Notes under the pieces: generated by a model
Told to the model about the DNA's origin: nothing
The model's input: the letters and a program-made list of their open reading frames with translations, nothing else
Database searches by the model: none
Made by a program: the position numbers and the translations under genes
Assembly: GCA_029449235.1 (NCBI GenBank)
Contig: JANATG010000017.1
Location: 1,380,001-1,444,000, forward strand
DNA from: Linnemannia schmuckeri
Taxonomy: Eukaryota; Mortierellomycota; Mortierellomycetes; Mortierellales; Mortierellaceae
Length of the DNA: 64,000 nt
Direction of reading: 5' to 3'
Shown: in pieces, positions 30,838 through 41,785 of the stretch
Layout of the letters: each line of letters opens with the position of its first letter
How positions within the stretch are numbered: position 1 is the first letter of the stretch

Positions 30838-30933
30838 ACTATGACGTTTATTTACTTTACTGGTGATCGTGGTGAACAAACAGACAACATGCAGTTTTTC
30901 TCCATTACCCAACTTTCATTTTCTTCACATACC

Positions 30934-32578
30934 ATGCCACCCATAAGAAGACAAAGACCTTCCTTATCCCTCAAAGTCGACATTATCAACGCACACGACG
31001 AGTACAAGCGTGACAACATCAAAGTCACCTACCGATCCCTCGCGGACAAGTTTGGTGTTTCCGAAGGTACGGTTTCAAAATCTATCCATGATCGGGATCG
31101 CATTCTTGCCCAATATCGACAATCGCCTGAGAATGCAAAACAAAGAAAGAATGCGTACCATCGCAATATGCTACCAGTTGAGGACGCCCTCATGGAGTGG
31201 TTCAGAATGCAACGGGATCAAGGTAATTAATAGCTGTTACAAAAAGAGTATGCAGAAAAGAAAGATTATTTTGACCATTAGTTGTTATCAATGTTTTACA
31301 AAAAATAGGGATCAGTGTTCTTGAGAAGAACCTCAGGGCAGAGGCACTGGTGATCTGGACTGCTATGAGACCGTTATTCCGTCCAGGAACCGAGCCAAGG
31401 CCATGCTTGTTCAGCTCTGGATGGTGCTCAAGATTCAAAAAAAATCGAATGATCAAATTGCGAAATGATCATGGTGAGAAAGTATTATCCGACTTTGAGG
31501 CTCACCAGAAACGCGTCAACAGTATTATGCACCAACTACTGGCGTACGAGTTGGATGATATCTACAGCTGCTACGAAACTGGATTGTACATTCGAGCATT
31601 GTCCAACAAGAGCCTGGACAATAAGCAAGTCTTTAAGCGTACGGTTACACGATCGACAAGAGTCTCCATTCTCTTCTGCACCAACTCCACTGGGACTGAC
31701 AAGAGGAAACCGCTGGTGCTAAGTATGTCGACAATTGAAGCAGATGCGAAAAATAATTGAAACGCTTACTAATATTCTTTGTTTTTTCATTCTGTGATAT
31801 AGACAAACATATGCCTAGAGATCTCTCCCGCACCACAAACAACGACATGGACTTTGACACCACAGCCAATGGCTACATGACCATCCCCGTTTTTTCAAAG
31901 TGGCTCAGGATTCTTGACAACGACATGAGACAACGGCAACGAAATATCGCCCTCTTGGTCGACGGAGCCTCCAGTCATGGTGATTCGGAGAAGCTAGGCT
32001 TGACCAATATTACAATCATAAAACTTCCAGCAAAAACGACTTCAATCTCTCAACTATTGGATCAAGGGATTATTTGGTCTTTCAAGGCACATTACAGTCA
32101 GGCTATGCTTCGTATCACCAGTCAGATGCGGCTCAGGAACAGGAACGTCGACTTTGTGGTACCAGTTGGTCAACTCTGGTCATGCTTCGCACCATCATGG
32201 AGGAAGGTCACGGAAGGCTGCATTAGAGATTGCATCTCTCATGTCTCTGTCTTGAGCCCACCTCAGTCGAACGATCTCAAGGTCCTCGGTGTCCAGTCTG
32301 CCAAGAATCTAGTGGGGAATCTTCAGAAGGAGCTTGTCGACAAGTATCGCCATTTGGAGGACACCACAACATCACAACATGACATTGGCGTGCGCAACTA
32401 CCTGGACATGATCTACAGCAACGGACCGGACGAGGCGATGTTGGAAGCTGTTAGGAAGACTGTTCGAGAGGACAAGTACAGAGATTTGTTTGTGCAAAAC
32501 GCAGAGGATATCGTCGATGGTGATGACGAGGATGACGAGGAGACTGAAGATGGCGAAGTCGAAGCTGACTACGAGTAA
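30934..32578 (+). CDS. Pogo-like DDE transposase, first catalytic Asp replaced
   Basis: Exons 30934-31222, 31309-31722 and 31803-32578 give 492 residues. The introns (86 and 80 nt, GTAATT/AATAG and GTATGT/ATATAG) restore the frame at RDQG|ISVLEK and KPLVLN|KHMPRD. The N-terminus has a psq/HTH region (YRSLADKFGVSEGTVSKSI), then a CENP-B-type second HTH (PVEDALMEWF, FSSGWCSRFKKN). The DDE domain shows the usual blocks: LDDIYSCYETGLYIRAL, where functional relatives have N-x-D-E-T-G, so the first Asp is Tyr; NIALLVDGASSHG with the second Asp; and QLLDQGIIWSFKAHY with the third. The C-terminus is acidic. The frame is otherwise uninterrupted, so either it is recently inactivated or it is kept as a DNA-binding protein. 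Confidence 0.8.
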
Positions 32579-32695
32579 ACCCGACAACACTCTTTCGGAC
32601 AACAGCAATGGATTAGTAGACAACAACTATGACTCGCTACTTGTAGGAACGTTTATTTACACGACATTATTCCTCCATCACCGCCTTCCAGTCCT

Positions 32696-33043
32696 ATGAT
32701 CGACGAGTGCGCTGGCTGCATAGGAGACGGCTTCGTTGATAGCTTGCACCGACTCATAGAGGATGTTATAACAACACAACAAACCAATCCACATCGTCTG
32801 CCGGGACTCGTTTCTACTCATCGATTAGGGGATGCCAGTTCAGGTTACTTGGAACTATCAGGTCCCTACAACAATGGGATCGCATTCTCGGACCGTGTCT
32901 TGGAGGACGTGTACATGATTCGCGAGGAGGCAGAAGCATTGGCAAAGGAGAGAGAAAGCGAGGAAGTGGAGGAGGAGGAGAAGGAGGAGGAAAATACAGA
33001 CGAGGAGGAGCGGTTGGTAAGCTCATATCGCAGAGCAAAGTAA
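32696..33043 (+). CDS. Small acidic hypothetical protein inside the element
   Basis: A 115-residue frame just downstream of the transposase and ending inside the right TIR. The first ~85 residues (MIDECAGCIGDGFVDSLHRL, GYLELSGPYNNGIAFSDRVL) have normal composition; the rest is a Glu-rich coiled-coil-like stretch. No family recognised. It could be a second element gene, an alternative 3' exon or host sequence captured by the element. Confidence 0.35.
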   Translation: MIDECAGCIGDGFVDSLHRLIEDVITTQQTNPHRLPGLVSTHRLGDASSGYLELSGPYNNGIAFSDRVLEDVYMIREEAEALAKERESEEVEEEEKEEENTDEEERLVSSYRRAK

Positions 33044-33057
33044 ATAAATGTCCTAGT

Positions 33058-33420
33058 TACAGCTTATTTAATCGAGATGAAAGGTATATTTGACCAAAAT
33101 TATTTCGAGAGAAGGCTGAAGTAGAGGCAAAGCACTGGCAACTGATCTCGAAGGTGCGTGAATAGCATGCTCGATGCGCATTTAAGAAAACTCAAATTGT
33201 TGTATTTGTGCACACTATGTGTACGATGACTGAGGCTTTGTTTTCTACGCCTCCAAAGAGAGGGAGTGAGCAAGCGCGAACTGACATTCGCACCAACAAT
33301 ATTAGAGTCGCACAGATATCACACCGTTAAAGCGCAATCAAGTCAACCGCTATAGAATAAAATGGTGCACTTTTCAATTTACTCCGTACATCGTTTCTCC
33401 AAACGCCTGCAGTTGTGCTA
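33058..33420. other. Spacer with possible MITE scrap
   Basis: No gene. Around 33,255-33,310 GAGTGAGCAAGCGCGAACTG followed by CATTCGCACCAA resembles the centre of the element at 21.5-21.8 kb, but the match is short. The 3' UTR of the F-box gene A1 would fall at the right end. Confidence 0.3.
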
Positions 33421-35361
33421 CTACCAATTCCAACCCTGCTGATACTGACTGTAGTCCATAGAAGGATCATAATGAACGAGCTTCAGACCAGGTCGCTTCC
33501 TACGCAGACTCTGATGAGGTCCCGGAAGCGTATATCCCCCGTCAATATAATCTCGCTTATGCATAAACATGGCCAACTCCAGTGCAGGTAAATTGTCCAC
33601 AAACCAGTCAACCTCGTCCTCATCAATCCTTTTCTTGGCCTCGGGGTTGGTCCACACGAACGACCCTCGGAGTTCACGCAGTTTAGTCAAGCCGGCGAGT
33701 TTCGACAAGTACCCGATCTTGCCGTTGGCAGGGTCGTCTAAGGCCAGCAGCCCAGGGAGAGACGTCTCGGTGTGAGGTATATCTGAAACATAGTTCAACT
33801 CGCCTGCTGCTTTCAAGTCCAAGATTTCGAGGCTCGTCAGTGCTCCGATCTGGGTATAGAGCCGCCCAAGGTTGTCCCAGTGCTGGCGCTCCTCCTCTAT
33901 CCACGTCCTCTTTCCTGGATCTTCAAAGTATGCGGGATCCCTCCCATCTGCGGTAATCCAGACTGCTATCCGGAGCTCTCGGATGTTTGTGCAGACCCAT
34001 TCACTCCGAACTGCGTCGTCTATTCGTAAAGCTATGTAACGAAGTTGCTCAAGACTGTCGATTATCTTGAACACTTCCAGCCCTCGACAAGTCGTTAGGG
34101 CGGACTGGATGGCGCCACTGTGGACACGTCTACAACAAATGAACTCTACTCGACGGAGAGAGATGGAGTGGCGGGTCCAGGCCAAGTCCATTGCTTTGTG
34201 ACCAAGATCGGTCCCATATCGACAGAGAAGAGTATCCAATCCTTGTGTAGTGAGGCCTTCCATGATCCTGGTGAGATGGACTCCAAAGCAACCGGATGGG
34301 AAAGATAGGATCGAGACTTGTGGACATAATTCGCCGATCGAAATGAGGACAGGTTCAATACCGATGGATGCACGACCGTTGTTGGTAAGTATTTGAAGAG
34401 ACGTGATCGCTGGACATTGCCCTAAGAAGGACCGGAGAGTAGGAGCCCAGTCCTTGTCGTGCACAACACTAGGAACACAAAGTCGCTTCACGTCATAAAG
34501 CGGAGCCTCGCGCAGAATCAAGGGTCCCAGATCAAAATCCCAATCCTCGGCGACAGGATCAAGACCATCACCAACGAATGCCTGTTTGTTCTCCCAGTGT
34601 CCAACCTTGAGCTTGATCAGGGATTCAGGGCAACTTTGGAGAAAAGTCTCGAGTATTGTCCGACCGTTCGTTCGGAGCGTCATCGATTCTGCAGATACAC
34701 GTAGAGCCTGGAGGCGATGGAGCTGCGAGACTGTCCGGCAGAGGTCGCGAACTGCTCGAGGATTCATCAGGTGCAAGTATTCGAGCTCCAAATGCGTCAG
34801 GGTATCTCTATTGAGACGGACCAACCAGAGGATCTGATGAAGGTGACTATCCTCGCTGTAACCCAGAGTCTCGGGGTCTTTGACCGTGGAACAAATGCCC
34901 ATCGAAGTCTCCAATCGAGTCAACCGCAGACACGGTGGCATGGGCTGTAGAGGCGAGCAAGAAAGTATAGCCGGAAACTGCCGCATATTCCCACAAGTCG
35001 AGTGCGCAAGAGCCTCTACCGAGATCGCCTGGTATTCTGGCGAAAGAGTTCTGGTAGTGTTTAGGTAGGTCCATACTGCGTTAAGGTAATACCATGAAAA
35101 AATCGGTCTCCAAGTCAAGGCGTGGATATGAGGGATGTTGCGGGAGAATGCTTGTTGACTCGGGTAGGAGTTGAGGAACTGGGTTAAGATTGTTACTTTT
35201 CGGAGGTTGAGTGTTTGCCAGAAGAGAGGGGTACAGATGGAGTTGATGTGTTGGTTGGTTTGTGCGAGTTGGATGAGGGAGTGTTTTGAGAGGTATGGAA
35301 TGAGACCGGTGACCAGCTCAGGGAGGGAGAAGAATGTGTGGCATGCGTTTGTGGTGGTCAT
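33421..35361 (-). CDS. F-box/LRR protein A1
   Basis: A 646-residue single-exon protein and the only fully intact type-A member. Residues 10-55 (FFSLPELVTGLIPYLSKHSL, LAQTNQHINSICTPLFWQTL) form the F-box that would bind Skp1. The rest is built of irregular leucine-rich repeats, e.g. LWLVRLNRDTLTHLELEYLH, SLIKLKVGHWENK, LCPQVSILSFPSGCFGVHL, SISLRRVEFICCRRVHSGAI and LTKLRELRGSFVWTNPEAKK. These would form the substrate-binding arch of an SCF ubiquitin ligase. The target is unknown. Type A proteins share the ending RKRPGLKLVHY. The gene is followed in the same orientation by A2 with a 0.5-kb gap. No TATA box stands out, and no intron is needed. Confidence 0.88.
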   Translation of the reverse strand: MTTTNACHTFFSLPELVTGLIPYLSKHSLIQLAQTNQHINSICTPLFWQTLNLRKVTILTQFLNSYPSQQAFSRNIPHIHALTWRPIFSWYYLNAVWTYLNTTRTLSPEYQAISVEALAHSTCGNMRQFPAILSCSPLQPMPPCLRLTRLETSMGICSTVKDPETLGYSEDSHLHQILWLVRLNRDTLTHLELEYLHLMNPRAVRDLCRTVSQLHRLQALRVSAESMTLRTNGRTILETFLQSCPESLIKLKVGHWENKQAFVGDGLDPVAEDWDFDLGPLILREAPLYDVKRLCVPSVVHDKDWAPTLRSFLGQCPAITSLQILTNNGRASIGIEPVLISIGELCPQVSILSFPSGCFGVHLTRIMEGLTTQGLDTLLCRYGTDLGHKAMDLAWTRHSISLRRVEFICCRRVHSGAIQSALTTCRGLEVFKIIDSLEQLRYIALRIDDAVRSEWVCTNIRELRIAVWITADGRDPAYFEDPGKRTWIEEERQHWDNLGRLYTQIGALTSLEILDLKAAGELNYVSDIPHTETSLPGLLALDDPANGKIGYLSKLAGLTKLRELRGSFVWTNPEAKKRIDEDEVDWFVDNLPALELAMFMHKRDYIDGGYTLPGPHQSLRRKRPGLKLVHYDPSMDYSQYQQGWNW

Positions 35362-35907
35362 GAGAGTGGAATGAAAAGTGGATCAAAAAGTGAATGCAGA
35401 GTTGAGAAAACAAAGGGGGCAGGTCAAGTGCTTCCATCCAAAAATGGCTTTTATTTTATTCGCCAAGTGTCAAGTGGACGCGCCTTTGTGGCTTGCCATT
35501 CAAACCCTTGTAAAAATTTAGTGGCAAAAAAAAGGAGGCAAAAGGCAGAAACTTTAATAGAGACTGGCTGGCACTGCTTGACAATGATGAGACAAACGTT
35601 TGTTGCCACTAACGGTACCTGAGTGATCTCTTTAATCTTTTGTAGTATGGCAGCCAGTGCCTTCCTCTTGTGTGTCCGCAAGAAACTCCAAGAGAAGAAG
35701 CACGCTGGAGCAAGGTGACTGTTGCCCCCGATCCAACACTCAACCCTAGCACGTTTCTGTTTCTGCACTTGGTCAACTTCGTACAAACGCAAATGAACAG
35801 CGATTAGTTGCCTCTGTTGCTATAAAGGCAAATAACCACACAGTTGGTAAAGTCAAAAGTCAACAACTAGGTTTATTAATTTGCTCCTCCTATTTATCTT
35901 CCACACG
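35362..35907. other. Spacer between A1 and A2
   Basis: Promoter of A1 and 3'UTR of A2. The latter contains GAGCAAATTAATAAA (minus strand, about 35,870-35,884), a poly(A)-signal block shared with the type-A copies at 15.2 and 48.7 kb. No gene. Confidence 0.5.
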
Positions 35908-37850
35908 CTACCAATCGAAGACTAGTCCTTTTACGTCGCTACCAACATACGACTCGTAGTAATGAACAAGCTTCAGTCCAGGTCGCTTCATGCTCAAGTT
36001 CTGATGTACCGCCGGAAGAAGATACATTCCATTCACATAGTCACGCCTACCAACAAACATGGCCAGTTTCAGAGCTGGCAGGTTGTTAACAAACCAGTTC
36101 ACCTCTCGTTCTCCGATTCTTTCTCGGGCCTCGATGTTGGTCCATACGACCGATCCTCGCAGCTCACGCAGCTTAGTCAATCCTGAAAGACTTGAAAGGT
36201 ACCCGATCTGTCCGGTAGTGGGGTCTTCCAAAGCCAACAACCCAGGCAGACACGCATTGGAAGACGATATTTCTCCACGATGGGGCAATCGACCCACAGC
36301 TTTCAGATCCAGGATCTCAAGGTGTGTCAACGATTCGATTTGGGAGTAGAATCGCCCGAGGTTGTCCCAGTGTTGGTGATCGTCCTGTGTCCATGAAATT
36401 TTGCTTGAATCTTTCATGCACTCAGGGTCCCTTCCGTCTGGCGTAATCCAGACGGCGATCCTGAACTCCCGGATGTTGGTGCAGACCCATACACTTTGGA
36501 CGGCATCAGCGAGCGTTATTGAGATGTTGCTCAACTCTTCACGGTTGGTAGTCACCGTAAATATCTCCAGATTCCTGCAAACCGTTAGAGCAGCTTGTAT
36601 GGCTGCACTCTCGACTCGACTGCAGTGCACCAGCTCCACCTGTCGGAGTGAAGTGGAGTGTTGAGTCCAGGCAGCGCTCATCCCTCCTGCTCCAGAACCG
36701 AGATCATTAGCATATCGACAGACAAGACTCTCTAGACATTGCTGCGGAAGGCTTTTCATGATAGTTGTCACATGTTCTCCAAAGCAGCCATCTAGACATG
36801 AGAGATTCGAGACACATGGACATAGGTCGCCGATCGAGGCAAGGACAGAGTTGATACCATCGGCACGTTTGTCAATCCTGGGCAGGTGGAGGGTTTCGAC
36901 GATTGGACAGTGCTTCAAAAACGATCGCAAGATCGGGGCCCATTCTTCAGGACGTACCATTCTTGGGAGACTGATCTGCCTTAAGCGATAAAGAGGTGTC
37001 GCACGCAGAACGAGCGGTCCTTGATCAAAGTCCCACTCTTCCTGGACCGGATCAAGGCTAGCATCCGTACTTCCGAACATCCCATCCACCCAATGCCCAA
37101 TCTTGAGCATGACCAAGGATCCAGGGCAGCTGAGGAAGAGCCTCTCGAGTGCTGTCGGGCCGTGCACGAGAAGCCTCACACATTGTGCGGATATACAGAG
37201 AGCCCTGAGATGATGAAGCTGTGAGACCGTCCTGCAAAGGTGGCGAACTGCTTGAGGGCCGACCAGGTCCATGTATTCGAGCGCCAAATGGGTGAGTGTG
37301 GTTATGTTAAGACGGACTAGCCACAAGATCTGATGGATGTGATCGTCTTGGTTGTAACCTTGCGCTTCTGGATCCTTGACTGTGGTGCAGATGCTCATCG
37401 AGGTCTTTAGTTGAGTCAGGCGACGAAACGGGGGCAGGAGGATTGTAGTTGTATGAAGCAAGGATGTGGAGAGGGCCGAATTGACCATGTTGCCGCAGGT
37501 GTTGTGCGCCAGTACATCGGTCGAAATTGACTGGTACTCTGGCAAAGTCGTCGCGTTGAGAAAGTTCCAGACCGCGTGGAGGTAGTACCAAGAGAAAATA
37601 GGTCTCCAGGTTAGGGTGCGGACATGATGAAGGTTGTTGCCGAGTGCCTGTAGCCCTTTGGGTGAACTTAGAATACGAATCAAGAGGGCGTCGTTTAGAA
37701 GATTGAGAGCCTTCCAGATCAAGGGGGTACAAACTGCATAGGTGGTGCGATCTGTCCTTGAAAGATGGATGAGGTCGCGTCGTGGGAGGAGTGGAGCTAG
37801 GAGGGCGACTAATTCTGGAAGGTGAAGAATGTGCAACTGGATGTAGTCAT
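35908..37850 (-). CDS. F-box/LRR protein A2, frameshift near the start
   Basis: Homologous to A1 over its whole length: HLPELVALLAPLLPRRDL (F-box), PIFSWYYLHAVWNFLN, LWLVRLNITTLTHLALEYMD, SGAGGMSAAWTQHSTSLRQV, LTKLRELRGSVVWTNIEARE and the ending MKRPGLKLVHYYE. The 642-codon frame lacks its own ATG. The ATG at 37850, in the position of the A1 start, reads MTTSSCTFFTFQN then stop. One missing base near 37818-37823 would rejoin MTTSSCTFFT to LPELV. So this is either a very young pseudogene, a sequencing error, or a gene using a non-AUG or much later start. The frame downstream shows no other damage, arguing that any loss is recent. Confidence 0.7.
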
Positions 37851-38707
37851 GAGTGGTTGTTGAAAGAAAAGTGAATGGTAAGAGTGGGAGGAGTAAAGGA
37901 TCTCGAAGACGAGCGTGCTTGTCTTAATTGTTGCGGTACCTAAAGGCATGCGTAGCAAAAGTTACGATTCGAAGGACCATTCGATCCTCAGTTTTGAAGG
38001 AATTCAAAGAATGAAGCGAAGGAGACTGATCAATTTGCATCTAAACCAAGATCATCACCAGATCCAGCGACCTCGGTTACATTAGCAAGGTTTTTGTTTG
38101 AGGGTGTGATCAGATCCACTTTCATCCTCACTCATAAGGCTTGGTTTACCCCCATCGAGTCGAGGTTTTTTGGCGTGTAAAGACAAGTAGAAGAGGAAGG
38201 GTACACGTGACAAATACCCTTAACGGATCATCAGGTGAAAGCCAAGGAGGAGAAGGTAGCTTGAAAAGAAAAGTGATCCAGGGCGCAGAGAAGCACACAT
38301 CCACTCGGCGCTAAGAAGTAGGATAATCATTCATATCCTATCTAATATAGATATATTAGTGGAGTGGGGGCGAGGCTCTTTGACTCTATTGATGAAACTG
38401 ACGCTGCAGGTGATGGTTTCCTTCTGCCACCGTGCATGGCAATGGCCCCGCCTCGTTATATCAACAACCAATCAAATCCAGTCCCAACGGTTGCTGGTCC
38501 TGAAAATGTTCACAAGCCATTTTCGAAATTGCGCCACTCTAAGCTGCCCATTCATTGGCTGTGGATCGTGACTGTCGAAGACAAACTAGACACAGAGGAA
38601 CAAAGAAGCCCTCGTTGTTCCCGCAAACTCACTTTTCACAAAAAGGGACCCTTCGCACCTCACCTCACCCACCCCCTCACTCCGACATTCATCAACACGC
38701 TCCAACA
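37851..38707. promoter_or_regulatory. Divergent spacer A2/B1, duplicated elsewhere
   Basis: Shared intergenic DNA between minus-strand A2 and plus-strand B1. The block 37,960-38,145 (TTCGATCCTCAGTTTTGA, GGTTACATTAGCAAGG, GGTGTGATCAGATCCACTTT, CATCCTCACTCAT) recurs at 45,908-46,063 between another A/B divergent pair. Conservation of this spacer with both gene types implies it carries the promoters of both or was copied in one block. GGTATA/TATATA motifs lie near 38,345-38,356 before B1. Confidence 0.6.
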
Positions 38708-40825
38708 ATGGAATCAGCAACACCAAAACGTCCTCGACGTGTCAAGGCAACTACAACAGCGACAACAAAGACCACCAAGAAAAATACACCAACACATTCA
38801 CCCCCTGCATCAACATCAGCAACAACCGTCTTCGCGATTCCTGAACTCGCAGAAACCATTGGTCGATGCCTTTCCTCCAAAGATGATCTCCTCCATCTCT
38901 CCATGACCAACCGTCTTCTCCACCAGACTGTTTCCCCCCTTTTCTGGTCTTCTCTCGACCTCTATGACACCGCACAGGCAAGGAGACTCGCACAGTCGAA
39001 ACAAGCCCACAAGGCGTTGAGCAGGAACTTTGATCGTATCCGGGAACTCAAGATCCAGACCAGCACACTCGTCTACTTTCTTAACTGCATGATCCGGCAC
39101 CCGGATGACAACAACAACCAAACCATTACCACCGCCTCAACATCTTCAACCTCCTCTTTATCACCACTACCCAACCCTATCTCTGTAACTCTCCCGCGTT
39201 TGACCCGGCTTACCACCCTAGAGTACAGGACAGAAAAGAACCAGGACAAGAACCATCAACTCACGGACGCCTACCCCGAGATCGCCGTCATGCCACGACT
39301 CACCTGGCTCCTCAACCTCAACTCATCTCTAACTCACATTCGTGTAAGCGGCTGCCGTGTCCGATCGCCTTTTGACGCTCACTTATTCATGCAGGCCATC
39401 CCCAGCCTCAAGTCGCTCAAGGAACTTGATCTCAACTTTCGAATGTCCCCGGTTCGTTGGGAGATCGTCGTCGAGCTGCTCTTTTTCAGCCTTCCTGTCT
39501 CGATCGAGGCCGTCTCCCTCCGCTCACGCAAGGTCGAAGACTCACTCACAGGACCATCCTCAGAGATTCAGGATACAGAGCTCTCGGGACTTCTTGGCGA
39601 ACGACGGGCGCTGTTCAGGCGGCATGCGCCACTGGATCGGCTGCGGAGGCTCTTGGTCGAGTTTGGGCGATGGGAAGATACAAGGCTGTTATATACCTTC
39701 TTGCAGGATTGTCCGGCGCTGGAGACTTTCTCCCCACCTTGTTGGGATCAGGTGGACTTTCGTCCGATTTCGGCCGCTCTTGCCCAAGCTGCCGCCAAAC
39801 ACTGCCCCCGCCTTCGAGAACTGGATACATGTGGTGTAGGAACACTCGACATTATCGATGCCCTCCCTCAACATTCGCTAACGGCTATCAGGAACAGAGA
39901 CTTTTTCGGGTCAGAATTTATCGTCCCCACCTTGCAGTTAATCTCGATGAAGCACTATGGCAGTCTAACAGAAGTCCGGATCGAGGAGTGCCCTCATGTC
40001 GGCAGGAGTGCCATTCAGGCGATTCTCTGGACTTGTGTCGCGTTGGAGCATTTGATTGTTAAGGGCCCATTTCGTCCATCGATTCGGTTGAGGCATCTGG
40101 TAGAGAAGGATTGGGTGTGTGCGAGACTCAAGACCTTGGAGATCACGGTTGAATTGCGCCAGGATATCTACCCTACTGACGGCAAGAGTCCGATGCCTAC
40201 CGTCAACGAGCTCACATGGACGCTACTCAGGAAACTCTACCGACAACTTGGAGCCCTGTGCGACATGGAGGTGTTGAATCTCGGGATCAAGTCCAAGGAG
40301 TTGGAGTGGTTGGACGAAAGCGGGCAGGAGAGAGTCGGCACCGTCAAAAGTACAATACCCGAGACAATCCGGAACAAGATCCGCCTCCCTGCAGAATTCG
40401 GAGAGGACGGTCTCTGGAGCGCGGACGAATTCGAAGGCATGCAATATGGGAAGCGCGACCAAAAATTCCTCAGTGCCTTGAGCGCAGACGCCTCTTTCCC
40501 TGGTCTTTTGTCTCTAGGCGACGAGACTACAGGAAGGCCGGGGTACTTGAGCTGGTTGAGTGGGTGGAAGAAATTGAGGGAGCTGCGGGGTCATGTACAA
40601 GCGACGACCACCGAGACGTCGAAGACCCTTGGTCGGAAGGAACTGGAGTGGATGTTGGAGCATTGGCCAAAACTGGAGGTTATTGAGCTTTTGCCTGCTC
40701 TGAAAGATCATCGTGGCGTCAAACGGCACCTGCTTCCGATGTCCCTGTCGTCTCCGCACATTGTCTGGTTCCGGCAACACCGCCCAGATATCCACATCAC
40801 CCAGGACAGTCCGTCCATAGCCTGA
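38708..40825 (+). CDS. F-box/LRR protein B1
   Basis: A 705-residue single-exon protein. The start MESATPKRPRRVK is chosen by comparison with B2 (MESPCNT) and the position of the F-box; the open frame extends upstream without homology. After a basic, Thr-rich linker, residues 41-87 form the F-box (VFAIPELAETIGRCLSSKDD, LHLSMTNRLLHQTVSPLFW). The LRR region includes LKSLKELDLNFRMSPVRWEI, PRLRELDTCGVGTLDIIDAL, SLTEVRIEECPHVGRSAIQA and KKLRELRGHVQATTTETSK, ending HIVWFRQHRPDIHITQD. It is predicted to be an SCF substrate receptor. It is preceded by a divergent type-A gene and followed, tail to tail after 120 bp, by a truncated type-A copy. Confidence 0.87.
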   Translation: MESATPKRPRRVKATTTATTKTTKKNTPTHSPPASTSATTVFAIPELAETIGRCLSSKDDLLHLSMTNRLLHQTVSPLFWSSLDLYDTAQARRLAQSKQAHKALSRNFDRIRELKIQTSTLVYFLNCMIRHPDDNNNQTITTASTSSTSSLSPLPNPISVTLPRLTRLTTLEYRTEKNQDKNHQLTDAYPEIAVMPRLTWLLNLNSSLTHIRVSGCRVRSPFDAHLFMQAIPSLKSLKELDLNFRMSPVRWEIVVELLFFSLPVSIEAVSLRSRKVEDSLTGPSSEIQDTELSGLLGERRALFRRHAPLDRLRRLLVEFGRWEDTRLLYTFLQDCPALETFSPPCWDQVDFRPISAALAQAAAKHCPRLRELDTCGVGTLDIIDALPQHSLTAIRNRDFFGSEFIVPTLQLISMKHYGSLTEVRIEECPHVGRSAIQAILWTCVALEHLIVKGPFRPSIRLRHLVEKDWVCARLKTLEITVELRQDIYPTDGKSPMPTVNELTWTLLRKLYRQLGALCDMEVLNLGIKSKELEWLDESGQERVGTVKSTIPETIRNKIRLPAEFGEDGLWSADEFEGMQYGKRDQKFLSALSADASFPGLLSLGDETTGRPGYLSWLSGWKKLRELRGHVQATTTETSKTLGRKELEWMLEHWPKLEVIELLPALKDHRGVKRHLLPMSLSSPHIVWFRQHRPDIHITQDSPSIA

Positions 40826-40944
40826 TTTTTTCCAAACATGTACAATATTTAAAAAACACATACTGTACATACATACATTTGAATCGAATGAACTGTGTTG
40901 GCCCATGGTGTGTAGGGTTACTAATTTACTCTGCATGCATGGGA

Positions 40945-41640
40945 CTAAAATACGATATTACCCATCTCATCAAACTGATCACTAACAAATAACAACCCCG
41001 GGCGCCGCTTCTGCAACTCCCCCACCGCCCAAGGGAGCTCTGGCTCGCCATGTACAGTAATCGCAGGATCAGGACAAAATAACAACACCATCTTCCTCAA
41101 AGCAGGCAGATTGTTCACAAACCATTCCACTTCTCGCTCACCCATCCTTGCCAGCACCTCCCTGTTCGTCCAGAACAACGATCCACGGAGCTCGCGGCAT
41201 CCTCCAGAAGAAGGCAGCTCTCGGTCGGCGACACACTCTCCTGAATCTTGAGGTACTCCAACTCCTGGCATGAGACGAGGATGGTTTGGATAGTGGAGCT
41301 CTTGACCAGTCGGGTGGAGCTCATTTCGATCCGTCGGAATGACTCTACATGATGGAAGAATGCAGCAGCAGCTGTTGAAGGTGAAGCGTTGTCGAAGCAG
41401 TGTTCGATACGGATAACTTTAAGTTGGTGCCCTGAAAAGATCTGCTGCATGATGCTCATCACGTCCTCCCCACCTTCCGCCACAGATGCGTCTGGATAAA
41501 GAGACAGGTCGGTGACGAGAGGGTAGGAGCATCTGAGGGCCATAGAGATCAATCCGATCGCCTCTGCGTCTTCCATGGCTGGGAGGTCCAGTGTCTCGAG
41601 AGCCGGATAGAGCATCATGGTAGGAGCAATGGAAGCGGCC
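40945..41640 (-). pseudogene. Type-A F-box/LRR relic, truncated with internal deletion
   Basis: Two overlapping frames carry the C-terminal third of a type-A gene: PALETLDLPAMEDAEAIGLI, SLYPDASVAEGGEDVMSIMQ, ESFRRIEMSSTRLVKSSTIQ, then in another frame CRELRGSLFWTNREVLARMG, EREVEWFVNNLPALRKMV and the ending LQKRRPGLLFVSDQFDEM. The LRR block that should lie between SCLLLEDAASS and RELRG is deleted, causing the frame change near 41,200. Sequence before about 41,640 (F-box and first repeats) is absent. It lies tail to tail with B1. Confidence 0.75.
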
Positions 41641-41785
41641 TGGATGGCCTTCTCTCTGCGTGTCCTAGTCGCGAAGGTCTATTCTTACTCAACTAAGTAT
41701 CGGACGAGACGGTAATCATCGCGTTCTAATACGGGTTCTTACCTGACTTAGAGGTATTAATCCATAACCCAACGGACGATAACTT

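Larger units (their letters stand above)
30838..33057 (+). mobile_element. Pogo/Tigger-like DNA transposon, 2.2 kb
   Basis: The left end reads ACTATGACGTTTATTTACTT (30838 on) and the right end, on the minus strand, ACTAGGACATTTATTTACTT (33057 down); 19 of the first 21 bases agree. Both are flanked by TA (30836-30837 and 33058-33059), the target duplication of the Tc1/mariner-pogo group. The element encloses a three-exon DDE transposase and a small downstream frame. Length and gene content fit fungal pogo/Fot-type elements. Confidence 0.75.
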
